A stretch of 64,000 nucleotides of DNA from Streptomyces sp. CB02400 (GTDB taxonomy: Bacteria; Actinomycetota; Actinomycetes; Streptomycetales; Streptomycetaceae). Numbering within the stretch: position 1 is the stretch's first letter; every line of letters begins with the position of its first letter. Positions 17,316 to 25,905 of this stretch are shown here, in pieces. Under the pieces are notes generated by a model, which made no database searches, was not told where the DNA came from, and saw nothing but the letters and a program-made list of their open reading frames with translations. The stretch is from the NCBI RefSeq assembly GCF_001905725.1, contig NZ_LIWB01000025.1, positions 1 through 64,000 on the forward strand, read 5' to 3'. The position numbers were made by a program, and so were the translations under genes.

Positions 17316-18524
17316 ATGAGCGCATCGCAGACCACCGACGTTCCCACCCTCCTTGTCAAGATCTTCGGCAAGGACCGGCCGGGCATCACGGCCGGCCTCT
17401 TCGACACCCTCGCCGCCTACTCGGTCGACGTGGTCGACATCGAGCAGGTCGTCACCCGTGGCCGCATCGTGCTCTGCGCGCTCGTGACCGAGCCGCCCAA
17501 GGGGCTGGAAGGGGATCTGCGGGCGACCGTCCACAGTTGGGCGGAGTCGATGAAGATGCAGGCGGAGATCATCTCCGGCAAGGGCGACAACCGTCCGCGC
17601 GGGCTCGGCCGCTCCCTGGTCACCGTGCTGGGACACCCCCTCACCTCGGAGGCGGCGGCGGCGATCGCCGCGCGGATCACCAAGGCCGGCGGCAACATCG
17701 ACCGTATCTTCCGGCTCGCCAAGTACCCGGTGACCGCCGTGGAGTTCGCGGTGTCCGGCGTGGAGACGGAACCGCTGCGGACCGCGCTGGTGACCGACGC
17801 CGCCAGGCTCGGGGTCGACATCGCCGTGGTCGGGGCGGGGCTGTACCGGCGGGCGCAGCGCCTGGTCGTCATGGACGTGGACTCCACGCTCATCCAGGAC
17901 GAGGTGATCGAGCTCTTCGCCGCGCACGCCGGCTGTGAGGACGAGGTCGCCGAGGTGACGGCGGCCGCGATGCGCGGGGAGCTGGACTTCGAGCAGTCGC
18001 TGCACGCGCGCGTGGCGCTGCTGGAGGGGCTGGACGCCTCCGTGGTGGACAAGGTCCGCAGCGAGGTGCGGCTGACGCCGGGAGCCCGCACCCTGATCCG
18101 TACGCTGAAGCGTCTCGGCTACCAAGTGGGCGTGGTCTCGGGTGGGTTCACCCAGGTCACGGATGATCTGAAGGAGCGGCTGGGGCTGGACTTCGCCCAG
18201 GCCAACACCCTGGAGATCGTCGACGGGAAGCTGACGGGCAAGGTCACCGGCGAGATCGTGGACCGGGCGGGCAAGGCCCGGCTGCTGCGCCGGTTCGCCG
18301 CCGAGGCGGGCGTGCCGCTGTCGCAGACGGTGGCGATCGGTGACGGTGCGAACGATCTCGACATGCTGAACGCGGCGGGGCTCGGTGTCGCCTTCAACGC
18401 CAAGCCGGTGGTGCGCGAGGCCGCGCACACGGCGGTGAACTTCCCCTTCCTGGACACGGTCCTGTACCTGCTCGGCGTCACCCGCGAAGAGGTCGAGGCG
18501 GCGGACACGCTCGACGTGGGCTGA
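17316..18524 (+). CDS. serB: Phosphoserine phosphatase SerB
   Basis: 402 residues; ATG at 17316. Two N-terminal ACT-type domains (about 10-90, FGKDRPGITAGLFD, and 95-175) are followed by a HAD phosphatase. The HAD motifs are MDVDSTLIQDE with nucleophile Asp187 and Asp189, VVSGGFTQV, and GDGANDLDM. It makes L-serine from phosphoserine, the last step of serine synthesis. The ACT domains suggest feedback control by serine, as in the mycobacterial enzyme. Confidence 0.95.
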   Translation: MSASQTTDVPTLLVKIFGKDRPGITAGLFDTLAAYSVDVVDIEQVVTRGRIVLCALVTEPPKGLEGDLRATVHSWAESMKMQAEIISGKGDNRPRGLGRSLVTVLGHPLTSEAAAAIAARITKAGGNIDRIFRLAKYPVTAVEFAVSGVETEPLRTALVTDAARLGVDIAVVGAGLYRRAQRLVVMDVDSTLIQDEVIELFAAHAGCEDEVAEVTAAAMRGELDFEQSLHARVALLEGLDASVVDKVRSEVRLTPGARTLIRTLKRLGYQVGVVSGGFTQVTDDLKERLGLDFAQANTLEIVDGKLTGKVTGEIVDRAGKARLLRRFAAEAGVPLSQTVAIGDGANDLDMLNAAGLGVAFNAKPVVREAAHTAVNFPFLDTVLYLLGVTREEVEAADTLDVG

Positions 18525-18562
18525 GCCGCCCGGACCGGGGCACAGCCCGGCGACGGGCGGGC

Positions 18563-18589
18563 CCGGCACCGACGGACGTCGGGTGCCGG
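18563..18589. terminator. Hairpin between convergent serB and sixA
   Basis: CCGGCACCGAC at 18563-18573 pairs with GTCGGGTGCCGG at 18578-18589, with one bulged G and a short loop. It is placed between two genes that end towards each other. Confidence 0.65.
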
Positions 18590-18608
18590 ACCCCTGCCGT
18601 GCCGGGTG

Positions 18609-19127
18609 TCACTCGGTGGGCGCCCAGTAGTCGACCAGCGTGCCGACGCCGGGCTCGAGGGACTTCCAGGAGCCGGTGAAGGAAAGGACGGCGAAGGCGG
18701 CGGCCGGGTAGCCGAGCCGGCTCATGCGCTCGCGGGCGTCGCCCTCCGCCGCGCCGGCCAGGATGTCGGCGAGTCCCTGGACGCCCGGGTTGTGGCCGAC
18801 CAGGAGGACGTTCTGCGCGTCGTCGGGGGTTTCGTTGAGCAGGGCGATCAGCTCGCCGGGCGAGGCATCGTAGACCCGCTCCTCGTAGACGGTCTTCGGT
18901 CGCTCGGGGAACTCGTGGACCGCGAGCTTCCAGGTCTCGCGGGTCCGGACCGCGGTGGAGCACAGGGCCAGGTCGAAGGCGATACCGGTGTCGGCGAGCT
19001 TGCGCCCGGCGACGGCGGCATCCATGCGGCCCCGCTCGGCGAGTGGGCGCTCGTGGTCGGAGACCGGGGGCCAGTCGGCTTTCGCATGCCGGAAAAGGAC
19101 AATCCTGCGGGGTTCTGCGACGCTCAT
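18609..19127 (-). CDS. sixA: SixA-type phosphohistidine phosphatase (histidine phosphatase superfamily)
   Basis: 172 residues, ATG at 19127. The LFRHAKA motif (RHG-type, catalytic His in residues 11-17) lies near the N-terminus, and VLLVGHNPGV carries the second catalytic His. Length and start match the SixA branch, which removes phosphate from phosphohistidine in signalling proteins such as the nitrogen PTS or phosphorelays. The partner here is unknown. Confidence 0.88.
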   Translation of the reverse strand: MSVAEPRRIVLFRHAKADWPPVSDHERPLAERGRMDAAVAGRKLADTGIAFDLALCSTAVRTRETWKLAVHEFPERPKTVYEERVYDASPGELIALLNETPDDAQNVLLVGHNPGVQGLADILAGAAEGDARERMSRLGYPAAAFAVLSFTGSWKSLEPGVGTLVDYWAPTE

Positions 19128-19193
19128 GTGACCCAGCTTCGCATGAAACAGGCCATGGGGCGCAGGGAGTTGACCGGCGCCTCCGGGGGGTGT

Positions 19194-19400
19194 TCAGCGG
19201 GCTATGAGCTGCTGTGCGCGCTCGACGAGGTGGGTGAGCGCGGGATCGCCGACGGTCGCGTGGGCGTCGGAGGGGTTGAGGACCAGGGTGAGCAGGGCGA
19301 CGAAGGCGAGGGTGGGCAGGGCCAGGGCCCACCACGGCAGCCGGGTGTCGACGGCGCCCCGGGGGGCCGGGTGGGGCCGGGTGTGCGTGCGCGCCGACAT
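19194..19400 (-). CDS. Small single-pass membrane protein, unknown function
   Basis: 68 residues from ATG at 19400, with GGAGG nine bases upstream. A basic, His/Arg/Pro-rich N-terminus (about 1-22) precedes one membrane segment (WWALALPTLAFVALLTLVL, about 23-41). A short amphipathic outer part follows and ends LVERAQQLIAR. No family is recognised. It lies between SixA and the mini-protein gene, same strand, with gaps of 66 and 155 bp. Confidence 0.65.
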   Translation of the reverse strand: MSARTHTRPHPAPRGAVDTRLPWWALALPTLAFVALLTLVLNPSDAHATVGDPALTHLVERAQQLIAR

Positions 19401-19555
19401 GGGGGCCTCCGCTCTTCGAATGGTCCGTGGCCCGCGTCTCGCGGCCACATCTCGAAGGTACGGATTCCCTGGGTCCCAACCCATCCGGTGACCCACCCAC
19501 TTGACCCTGAGCCTGGCCCCCTAGGGGATGGTGGTGCCAGCACCACCATGGGGCG

Positions 19556-19672
19556 TCACGGGGCGAGGACGGTCGCGATCACGCCGATGACGATGAAGAT
19601 GGCGAAGAACGCGCCGAAGACGAGCAGCATCTTCTTCTGGCCGTTCTGCGGATTGGGGTCGAGGACTGGCAT
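19556..19672 (-). CDS. SGM_5486-type transporter-associated mini-protein
   Basis: 38 residues, starting MPVLDPNPQNGQKKM at ATG 19672, with one membrane segment (LLVFGAFFAIFIVIGVIATVL) that runs to the end. Small proteins of this exact layout are found beside CynX-type MFS carriers in Streptomyces and are named transporter-associated for that reason; the same neighbour is present here 218 bp upstream. The role is unproven. Confidence 0.78.
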   Translation of the reverse strand: MPVLDPNPQNGQKKMLLVFGAFFAIFIVIGVIATVLAP

Positions 19673-19843
19673 GCGGCAAGTCTCGCACCTCGGTCGCCCG
19701 CGGCGGGCTTCGGGGGGCGTACGGCGTGGGTGGCCTGGCGGCCGGGGCCTCCGGTGCGGCGGTTCCGTCGAGCGGTCCGTGCCGGGTGGCTTCTGGTCGT
19801 GGGCGGTCGTTTTTCGCCCCCGCCGCCCCTTCGGCCCGAGCCC

Positions 19844-19906
19844 CCTCGCGCCCACGCGGCGGAGCCGCATGCCGGCACAGCCCCGCGCCCCTAAGGGGCC
19901 GTCGCC
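19844..19906. repeat. Intergenic repeat of the GCGCCCACGCGGCGGAGCCGC type
   Basis: TCGCGCCCACGCGGCGGAGC at 19847 onwards continues to GCCCCGCGCCCCTAAGGGG. A second copy is at 30268-30326, with GCGCCCCTTCGGGGCGC at its end. The element contains the self-complementary CGGCGGAGCCGC and a terminal G/C hairpin. Both copies end inside or right at the 3' end of a minus-strand gene (MFS carrier here, moaA there), as expected of terminator-like elements. Confidence 0.65.
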
Positions 19907-21201
19907 TCGTCCTCCACCGTGCGGGGGCGGCCTGCCAGGACGCCTACGATCATTTGGGGGATCATCAGGGCGGCCATCAGTGCGATCGGCAGGCCCCAGC
20001 CGCCGCTGTGCTGGTAGAGGACGCCCACCAGGAGCGGGCCGGGGATGGAGATCAGATAGCCGGTGCTCTGGGCGAAGGCCGACAGCTGGGCCACGCCCGC
20101 GCCGGTCCTGGCGCGCATCCCGACCATGGTGAGCGCCAGCGGGAAGGCGCAGTTCGCGATGCCCAGCAGCAGCGCCCAGAGCCAGGCGCCGGCGGCCGGC
20201 GCGAAGTACAGGCCCGCGTATCCGACGAGGCCGCTGACGCCCAGCACGAGCACGATCGGGCCCTGGTGGGGCAGCCGGGTGGCGAGGCGCGGGATGACGA
20301 AGGCCAGCGGGACGCCCATCACCATGATGACCGCGAGGAGCAGCCCGGCCGTGCCCGCGGGGACGCCCGCGTCCCGGAAGATCTGCGCCATCCAGCCCAT
20401 GGTGATGTAGGCGGCGGTGGCCTGGAGCCCGAAGAAGACGGCCAGCGCCCAGGCGGTACGGCTGCGGGTGATGCGCAGCCGTACCGGCGCCTCGGCGGGA
20501 GTGTCCCGTCCGGCACGTGCCCCGTCGTGCTCCGGTTCCCGTGCCCGTACGAAGGGGATCCACGGCAGTACTGCGGCTGCCGCCAGGGCCGCCCACAGGG
20601 CGAGGCCCGACCGCCAGTTCCCGCCCAGCGCGTCGGTCAGCGGCACGGTCACGGCCGCCGCCGTGGCGGTGCCCAGGGCGAGGGCCATGGAGTACAGGCC
20701 GGTCATGGAGCCGACCCGGTCGGGGAACCAGCGCTTGACGATGACCGGCATCAGGACGTTGCTGACGGCGATGCCCATCAGCGCCAGCGCGCTGGTGGCC
20801 AGGAACGCCGCCGTGCCGCCCACGTACGGGCGTATCAGCAGGCCGGCGCCGATGGCGACCATGCCGGCGCAGACCACCGCGCCCGCGCCGAACCTACGGG
20901 CCAGCCTTGGCGCGGTGACGCCGAAGACGGCGAAGCACAGCGGGGGCACGGAGGTGAGCAGTCCGGCCACGCTCCCGCTCATGCCGAGCCCGTCGCGGAC
21001 CTCCTCCAGCAGCGCGCCCAGGCTGGTGATGGCGGGACGGAGGTTGAGCGCGGCCAGCACGATGCCGACGACGAGCAGTCGCGTCCGCCACGCGCGCGTG
21101 GCCCCGTCCCCAGCCCCGGTCCCAGGAACGGTCCGGACTCCGGACGCGGCCGACGTACGTACGGTCGTGGACGTGATCGTCCGGTTTTTCTCACCAGCCA
21201 T
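19891..21201 (-). CDS. CynX/NimT-family MFS transporter
   Basis: 436 residues from ATG at 21201 (MAGEKNRTITSTTVRTS); ATGs at 21210 and 21213 would add three or four residues and none has a strong ribosome binding site. There are twelve predicted membrane segments. The LVVGIVLAALNLRPAITSLG opening is diagnostic for the cyanate/nitroimidazole-type MFS family; the loop between helices 2 and 3 has TAPRLARRFGAG. The substrate is unknown. The divergent FadR-type gene 82 bp away and an AT-rich inverted repeat at its start suggest direct regulation. Confidence 0.88.
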   Translation of the reverse strand: MAGEKNRTITSTTVRTSAASGVRTVPGTGAGDGATRAWRTRLLVVGIVLAALNLRPAITSLGALLEEVRDGLGMSGSVAGLLTSVPPLCFAVFGVTAPRLARRFGAGAVVCAGMVAIGAGLLIRPYVGGTAAFLATSALALMGIAVSNVLMPVIVKRWFPDRVGSMTGLYSMALALGTATAAAVTVPLTDALGGNWRSGLALWAALAAAAVLPWIPFVRAREPEHDGARAGRDTPAEAPVRLRITRSRTAWALAVFFGLQATAAYITMGWMAQIFRDAGVPAGTAGLLLAVIMVMGVPLAFVIPRLATRLPHQGPIVLVLGVSGLVGYAGLYFAPAAGAWLWALLLGIANCAFPLALTMVGMRARTGAGVAQLSAFAQSTGYLISIPGPLLVGVLYQHSGGWGLPIALMAALMIPQMIVGVLAGRPRTVEDEATAP

Positions 21202-21208
21202 GAAGCCC

Positions 21209-21231
21209 ATCATAGAATCATAGGATGATTG
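21209..21231. promoter_or_regulatory. Candidate operator of the FadR-type regulator
   Basis: ATCATAGAATCATAGGATGAT at about 21209-21231 contains ATCAT...ATGAT as an inverted repeat and two direct ATCATAG copies. It is the most AT-rich spot for several kilobases and overlaps the start of the MFS gene. GntR/FadR regulators usually bind such short palindromes between themselves and the genes they control. Confidence 0.5.
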
Positions 21232-21283
21232 GTTGTCCATGCCGTGGCCGCCGCACGGGGCCCCTGTCGTGCGAAGGTGTGTC

Positions 21284-21976
21284 ATGCCGTTGAGCCATCC
21301 CCGTCGTTCGGCCCTGTCCGAGCAGGTCATCGCCGCCCTGCGCGCCCAGATCACCTCGGGCGAGTGGCCGGTCGGCGCACGCATCCCCACCGAGCCGGAG
21401 CTGGTGGAGCAGCTGGGGGTGGCCCGCAACACGGTCCGCGAGGCCGTCCGCGCGCTGGCGCACAACGGGCTGCTGGACATCCGCCAGGGCTCGGGCACGT
21501 ACGTGGTGGCCACGAGCGAGCTGGCCGGCGTGATGCACCGCCGCTTCGCCGACGCCGACCCCCGGCACATCGCCGAGCTGCGTTCGACCCTGGAGTCGGC
21601 GGCGGCGCGGCTGGCCGCCGAGCGGCGTACGGAGAAGGACCTCAAGCAGATCGACACCCTGCTGCTGCGCCGGGAGGAGGCCTGGGAGTCGGGTGAGGCG
21701 GAGGCGTTCGTGGCGGCGGACGCCACGTTCCACCTGGCGGTCGTGGCCGCCTCGCACAACGACGTGATGACCGCGATGTACTCGGACCTGAGCGAGGTGC
21801 TGCGGGACTGGCTGCGCGGCGACGTGGGCGAGGGCATGACCCCGGAGATGCACATGGACCACGGCCGGCTGGTGGACGCGATCCGCGCGGGTGACGCGGC
21901 GACGGCGGCCGAGGAGGCCGCCGCCTATCCGTTCGTGTGCCGTCCGGGACTGTTCGGTCCGCCCTCCGTCGGCTGA
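21284..21976 (+). CDS. FadR-type GntR-family transcriptional regulator
   Basis: 230 residues, ATG at 21284 after GAAGGTG; an upstream in-frame ATG at 21233 would overlap the regulatory region. The winged helix at about residues 8-75 has IPTEPELVEQLGVARNTVRE and LLDIRQGSGTYV. The FCD effector domain follows, with FVAADATFHLAVVAASHND and MHMDHGRLVDAI carrying the metal-binding His/Asp residues. The ligand is probably a carboxylic acid. It most likely controls the divergent MFS carrier. Confidence 0.9.
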   Translation: MPLSHPRRSALSEQVIAALRAQITSGEWPVGARIPTEPELVEQLGVARNTVREAVRALAHNGLLDIRQGSGTYVVATSELAGVMHRRFADADPRHIAELRSTLESAAARLAAERRTEKDLKQIDTLLLRREEAWESGEAEAFVAADATFHLAVVAASHNDVMTAMYSDLSEVLRDWLRGDVGEGMTPEMHMDHGRLVDAIRAGDAATAAEEAAAYPFVCRPGLFGPPSVG

Positions 21977-22002
21977 CCTCCGTCGGCTGAGTCAGGCCAA
22001 CG

Positions 22003-22038
22003 CGAGGGCCCGCACCCCGTACGGGGTGCGGGCCCTCG
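22003..22038. terminator. Terminator, perfect 36-nt palindrome
   Basis: CGAGGGCCCGCACCCCGT at 22003-22020 is followed directly by its exact reverse complement at 22021-22038. It lies between the convergent FadR-type gene and fabI. Confidence 0.85.
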
Positions 22039-22051
22039 GCAAGGCGTCCGG

Positions 22052-22819
22052 TCAGGCGCCGATGGCGTGCAGACCGCCGTCCACGTGGACGATCTCGCCC
22101 GTGGTCTTCGGGAACCAGTCGCTCAGCAGGGCGACGACACCCCGGCCGGCCGGCTCCGGGTCCTTCAGGTCCCACTCCAGCGGGGAGCGGCTGTCCCACA
22201 CGGAGGCCAGCTCGCCGAAGCCCGGGATGGACTTGGCGGCCATGGAACCGATCGGGCCCGCGGAGATCAGGTTGCAGCGGATGTTCTGCTTGCCCAGGTC
22301 ACGGGCCATGTAGCGGCTGGTGGCCTCCAGGGCGGCCTTGGCCGGGCCCATCCAGTCGTACTGCGGCCAGGCGTACTGCGCGTCGAAGGTGAGGCCGACG
22401 ACCGAGCCGCCGTTCTGCATCAGCGGCAGGCAGGCCATGGTCAGCGACTTCAGGGAGTACGCCGAGACGTGCATGGCGGTGGCGACCGACTCGAACGGCG
22501 TGTTCAGGAAGTTGCCGCCGAGCGCGTCCTGCGGCGCGAAGCCGATGGAGTGCACGACGCCGTCGAGGCCGCCGAGCTCCTCGCCGACCACGTCGGCCAG
22601 CCTGCCCAGGTGCTCGTCGTTGGTGACGTCGAGCTCGATGACCTTGGTGGGCTTGGGCAGCTTCTTGGCGATGCGCTCGGTCAGGGTGGGCCGCGGGAAC
22701 GCGGTCAGGATGATCTCGGCACCCTGCTCCTGGGCCAGCTTGGCGGTGTGGAAGGCGATGGAGGACTCCATCAGCACACCGGTGATCAGGACGCGCTTGC
22801 CCTCGAGAATTCCGCTCAT
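22052..22819 (-). CDS. fabI: Enoyl-[acyl-carrier-protein] reductase FabI (InhA type)
   Basis: 255 residues, ATG at 22819. It has the InhA-type cofactor motif LITGVLMESSIAFHTAK instead of the TGxxxGIG loop, SIGFAPQDALGGNF, and the catalytic pair Tyr154 and Lys161 in YDWMGPAKAAL. It reduces the enoyl-ACP double bond in fatty acid elongation with NADH. It sits five bases after fabG, the same order as mabA-inhA of mycobacteria. The isoniazid and triclosan target region is conserved in general form. Confidence 0.95.
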   Translation of the reverse strand: MSGILEGKRVLITGVLMESSIAFHTAKLAQEQGAEIILTAFPRPTLTERIAKKLPKPTKVIELDVTNDEHLGRLADVVGEELGGLDGVVHSIGFAPQDALGGNFLNTPFESVATAMHVSAYSLKSLTMACLPLMQNGGSVVGLTFDAQYAWPQYDWMGPAKAALEATSRYMARDLGKQNIRCNLISAGPIGSMAAKSIPGFGELASVWDSRSPLEWDLKDPEPAGRGVVALLSDWFPKTTGEIVHVDGGLHAIGA

Positions 22820-22824
22820 GTCGT

Positions 22825-23544
22825 TCAGTGACCCATTCCCAGTCCGCCGTCAACGGGGATGACGGCTCCAGTGATGTACGAGGCGTCGTCCGAGGCGAGG
22901 AACCGCACCGTCGCGGCGACCTCCTCCGGCTTCGCGTACCGGCCGAGCGGCACCTGCGACACGATGTTCGCCCGCTGGTCGTCGGTGAGCACCTTGGTCA
23001 TGTCGGTGTCGACGAAACCGGGCGCGACGACGTTGAAGGTGATGTTGCGCGAGCCCAGCTCACGGGCGAGGGAGCGCGCGAAGCCGACCAGGCCGGCCTT
23101 GGAGGCGGCGTAGTTCGCCTGCCCCGCGGAGCCGAGCAGTCCGACCACCGAGGAGATCAGCACGACGCGGCCCTTCTTGGCGCGCAGCATGCCGCGGTTG
23201 GCGCGCTTGACGACCCGGAAGGTGCCGGTGAGGTTGGTGTCGACGACCGAGGTGAAGTCCTCCTCGGACATGCGCATCAGGAGCTGGTCCTTGGTGACAC
23301 CGGCGTTGGCCACGAGCACCTCGACGGGGCCGTGCGCCTCCTCGATCTCCTTGTAGGCCTGCTCCACCTGCTCGGGGTCGGTGATGTCGCACCGGACCGC
23401 CAGGACACCCTGCTCCGTGAGCACCCGGGGCGGCTCACCGGAACGGTACGTGATCGCGACCTTGTCGCCCGCCTCCGCGAAGACGCCGGCAATGGCGAGG
23501 CCGATACCCCGGTTTCCACCGGTGACGAGAACCGAGCGGCTCAT
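22825..23544 (-). CDS. fabG: 3-oxoacyl-[acyl-carrier-protein] reductase FabG
   Basis: 239 residues, ATG at 23544. It has the classical SDR motifs TGGNRGIG (residues 8-15), NAGV, LISSVVG with Ser132, Tyr145 and Lys149 in YAASK, and the closing VDGGLGMGH typical of actinobacterial FabG/MabA. It catalyses NADPH-dependent reduction of 3-oxoacyl-ACP. It forms an operon with fabI. The 252-bp gap upstream holds its promoter. Confidence 0.95.
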   Translation of the reverse strand: MSRSVLVTGGNRGIGLAIAGVFAEAGDKVAITYRSGEPPRVLTEQGVLAVRCDITDPEQVEQAYKEIEEAHGPVEVLVANAGVTKDQLLMRMSEEDFTSVVDTNLTGTFRVVKRANRGMLRAKKGRVVLISSVVGLLGSAGQANYAASKAGLVGFARSLARELGSRNITFNVVAPGFVDTDMTKVLTDDQRANIVSQVPLGRYAKPEEVAATVRFLASDDASYITGAVIPVDGGLGMGH

Positions 23545-23738
23545 CGGGTCACCCTTTCAATAGCGGTCTGGTACAGCGAAAACCTATCGGTACCGGGGCC
23601 GATCCGAGCGATCGGCCACCCACAGCACCTTCGCACCGCCTCTGTCGGGTCCCTACAGAAAGCCGCACCGTCCGGTCACGGGCGCGCGGGGCTCCCCCGT
23701 ACTTCCCGCGCCCGGGTGGCGGCGCGGGGCCGAACGCG

Positions 23739-23784
23739 CGGGAGCGCTCCCGCCGGACCGGACGGTCCCACGGGAGCGCTCCCG
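23739..23784. promoter_or_regulatory. Paired GGGAGCGCTCCC palindromes
   Basis: CGGGAGCGCTCCCG occurs at 23739-23752 and again at 23771-23784, start to start 32 bp or three helical turns. GGGAGCGCTCCC is the core of the CebR-type LacI-family operator known from Streptomyces cellobiose genes. The two copies can also pair with each other as a hairpin terminator for the small secreted-protein gene that ends at 23797. Confidence 0.55.
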
Positions 23785-23796
23785 GAACGCTTCGGC

Positions 23797-24132
23797 TCAG
23801 TACACGTGGCGGGTGTACCACGTCCCGCTGTCGAAGAAGAAGTGGTCCACGGCGAGCTTGTGCCCGCCGCTGTAGTGGGCGTACGCCACGGCCTGCTCGC
23901 CGGGCCCGCCGTCGCCCAGGCTCGTGCTCAGGCAGGTGCCCGGGTTGATGACGTAGGTGCTGAAGCCGCCCCGCAGCGGGAACTCCACGTTGATGTGCTG
24001 CGCGCGGTGGTTGCAGGCCGTCAGCCCGCCCGTCCTTTGCAGGGGCTCGTCGGCGACCGCGGCGGGGGCGGACAGGGCCGTGAGAAGACCGGCGGTCGCG
24101 GCCGCCAGGGCGGCCACACGACGCATACGCAT
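23797..24132 (-). CDS. Small secreted protein, unknown function
   Basis: 111 residues from ATG at 24132, five bases after AAGGAG; GTG at 24138 is too close to it. Signal peptide: MRMRRVAALAAATAGLL, with cleavage near PAAVADE. The mature part is about 83 residues with two cysteines (TACNHRAQ and NPGTCLST), probably one disulfide, and an aromatic C-terminus (DHFFFDSGTWYTRHVY). No family is recognised. It is flanked by the paired palindromes downstream and is divergent from tldD. Confidence 0.8.
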   Translation of the reverse strand: MRMRRVAALAAATAGLLTALSAPAAVADEPLQRTGGLTACNHRAQHINVEFPLRGGFSTYVINPGTCLSTSLGDGGPGEQAVAYAHYSGGHKLAVDHFFFDSGTWYTRHVY

Positions 24133-24381
24133 ACGCACTCCTTGAGTCGGGCTGTCCGGATGATCGTCCGGACCGGCGCTCCCGAACGTACGGCGGCTCC
24201 GCGCACGGACAGTGACGGGACATCTGCCGATTGGTGAACAGCCGTTGTTCCGGAGGAAGTTGAGAGCCCCTGGGCGCGAGTGGCACACCGCGGCGGCCGT
24301 CCGTCACGTTCCCCGGGGGCACCCGTGGTTCACTGCTGACGGATGAGCACATCTCGCGATGGTGAGAAGGGGAGGCCACTC

Positions 24382-25905
24382 GTGGCCCATGAGGTCGATC
24401 AGTCGTTTCTGGCGCTGCCGCTGAGGGCCCTCGCCGACGCCGCGCTCGCACGCGCGCGGGCGCTCGGGGCGGAGCACGCGGACTTCCGTCTGGAGCGGGT
24501 GCGCAACGCGTCCTGGCGGCTGAGGGACGCCAAGCCGGCGGGGTCGTCGGACACCACCGACCTCGGCTACGCGGTGCGCGTGGTGCACGGCGGGACCTGG
24601 GGGTTCGCGTCCGGGGTGGATCTGACCCTGGACGCCGCCGCCAAGGTCGCCTCACAGGCGGTGGCGATGGCGAAGCTGTCCGCGCAGGTGATCCGGGCGG
24701 CGGGGTCGGACGAGCGGGTGGAGCTGGCCGACGAGCCGGTGCACTCCGAGAAGACCTGGGTGTCGTCGTACGAGATCGATCCGTTCGCCGTGCCCGACGA
24801 GGAGAAGGCCGGGCTGCTGGCCGAGTGGAGCGCGCGGCTGCTGGCGGCGAACGGGGTGGACCACGTCGACGCCTCGCTGCTCACCGTGCACGAGAACAAG
24901 TTCTACGCCGACACCGCCGGGACCGTGACCACGCAGCAGCGGGTGCGGCTGCACCCGGTGTTCACGGCCGTGTCCGTCGACGACTCCAGCGGTGAGTTCG
25001 ACTCCATGCGGACCATCGCGCCGCCCGTCGGGCGTGGCTGGGAGTACCTGACGGGCACCGGCTGGGACTGGGACGACGAGCTGGGGCGGATTCCGGAGCT
25101 GCTCGCGGAGAAGATGCGGGCGCCGAGCGTCGAGGCGGGGCTGTACGACCTGGTGGTGGACCCGTCCAACCTGTGGCTGACCATCCACGAGTCCATCGGG
25201 CACGCCACCGAGCTGGACCGCGCGCTCGGCTACGAGGCGGCGTACGCCGGGACCTCGTTCGCCACCTTCGACCTGCTGGGCAAGCTGAAGTACGGCTCCG
25301 AGCTGATGAACGTCACCGGTGACCGCACCGCCGAGCACGGGCTCGCCACCGTCGGCTACGACGACGAGGGCGTCGAGGCGCAGTCCTGGGACCTGGTGAA
25401 GGACGGCACGCTGGTCGGCTACCAGCTCGACCGGCGGATCGCGAAGCTGACCGGGTTCGAGCGGTCCAACGGGTGCGCGTTCGCGGACTCCCCCGGCCAT
25501 GTGCCGGTGCAGCGCATGGCCAATGTGTCGCTGCGCCCTGATCCGGCCGGGATGTCGACGGAGGACCTGATCGGGGGCGTGGACCGGGGCATCTACGTCG
25601 TCGGGGACCGGTCGTGGTCGATCGACATGCAGCGGTACAACTTCCAGTTCACCGGGCAGCGCTTCTACCGGATCGAGAACGGGCGGCTGGCGGGGCAGCT
25701 TCGGGACGTCGCCTACCAGGCCACGACCACGGACTTCTGGGGTTCCATGGCGGCGGTCGGCGGCCCGCAGACGTACGTCCTGGGCGGTGCCTTCAACTGC
25801 GGCAAGGCCCAGCCGGGGCAGGTCGCGGCGGTCTCGCACGGCTGCCCGTCCGCCCTGTTCAAGGGAGTCAACATTCTGAACACGACGCAGGAGGCCGGGC
25901 GATGA
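24382..25905 (+). CDS. tldD: TldD metalloprotease-like protein
   Basis: 507 residues. GTG at 24382 (MAHEVDQSFLALPL) follows GGGGAGG at a good distance; ATG at 24343 is possible but has no such site. The zinc motif IHESIGHATE (HExxxH) lies near residue 270 and the C-terminal half is TldD-like (LGGAFNCGKAQPGQV, SHGCPSALF). TldD and its partner PmbA/TldE form a heterodimeric protease that trims small peptides. The last nine residues LNTTQEAGR and the start signal of the next gene are duplicated downstream. Confidence 0.93.
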   Translation: MAHEVDQSFLALPLRALADAALARARALGAEHADFRLERVRNASWRLRDAKPAGSSDTTDLGYAVRVVHGGTWGFASGVDLTLDAAAKVASQAVAMAKLSAQVIRAAGSDERVELADEPVHSEKTWVSSYEIDPFAVPDEEKAGLLAEWSARLLAANGVDHVDASLLTVHENKFYADTAGTVTTQQRVRLHPVFTAVSVDDSSGEFDSMRTIAPPVGRGWEYLTGTGWDWDDELGRIPELLAEKMRAPSVEAGLYDLVVDPSNLWLTIHESIGHATELDRALGYEAAYAGTSFATFDLLGKLKYGSELMNVTGDRTAEHGLATVGYDDEGVEAQSWDLVKDGTLVGYQLDRRIAKLTGFERSNGCAFADSPGHVPVQRMANVSLRPDPAGMSTEDLIGGVDRGIYVVGDRSWSIDMQRYNFQFTGQRFYRIENGRLAGQLRDVAYQATTTDFWGSMAAVGGPQTYVLGGAFNCGKAQPGQVAAVSHGCPSALFKGVNILNTTQEAGR

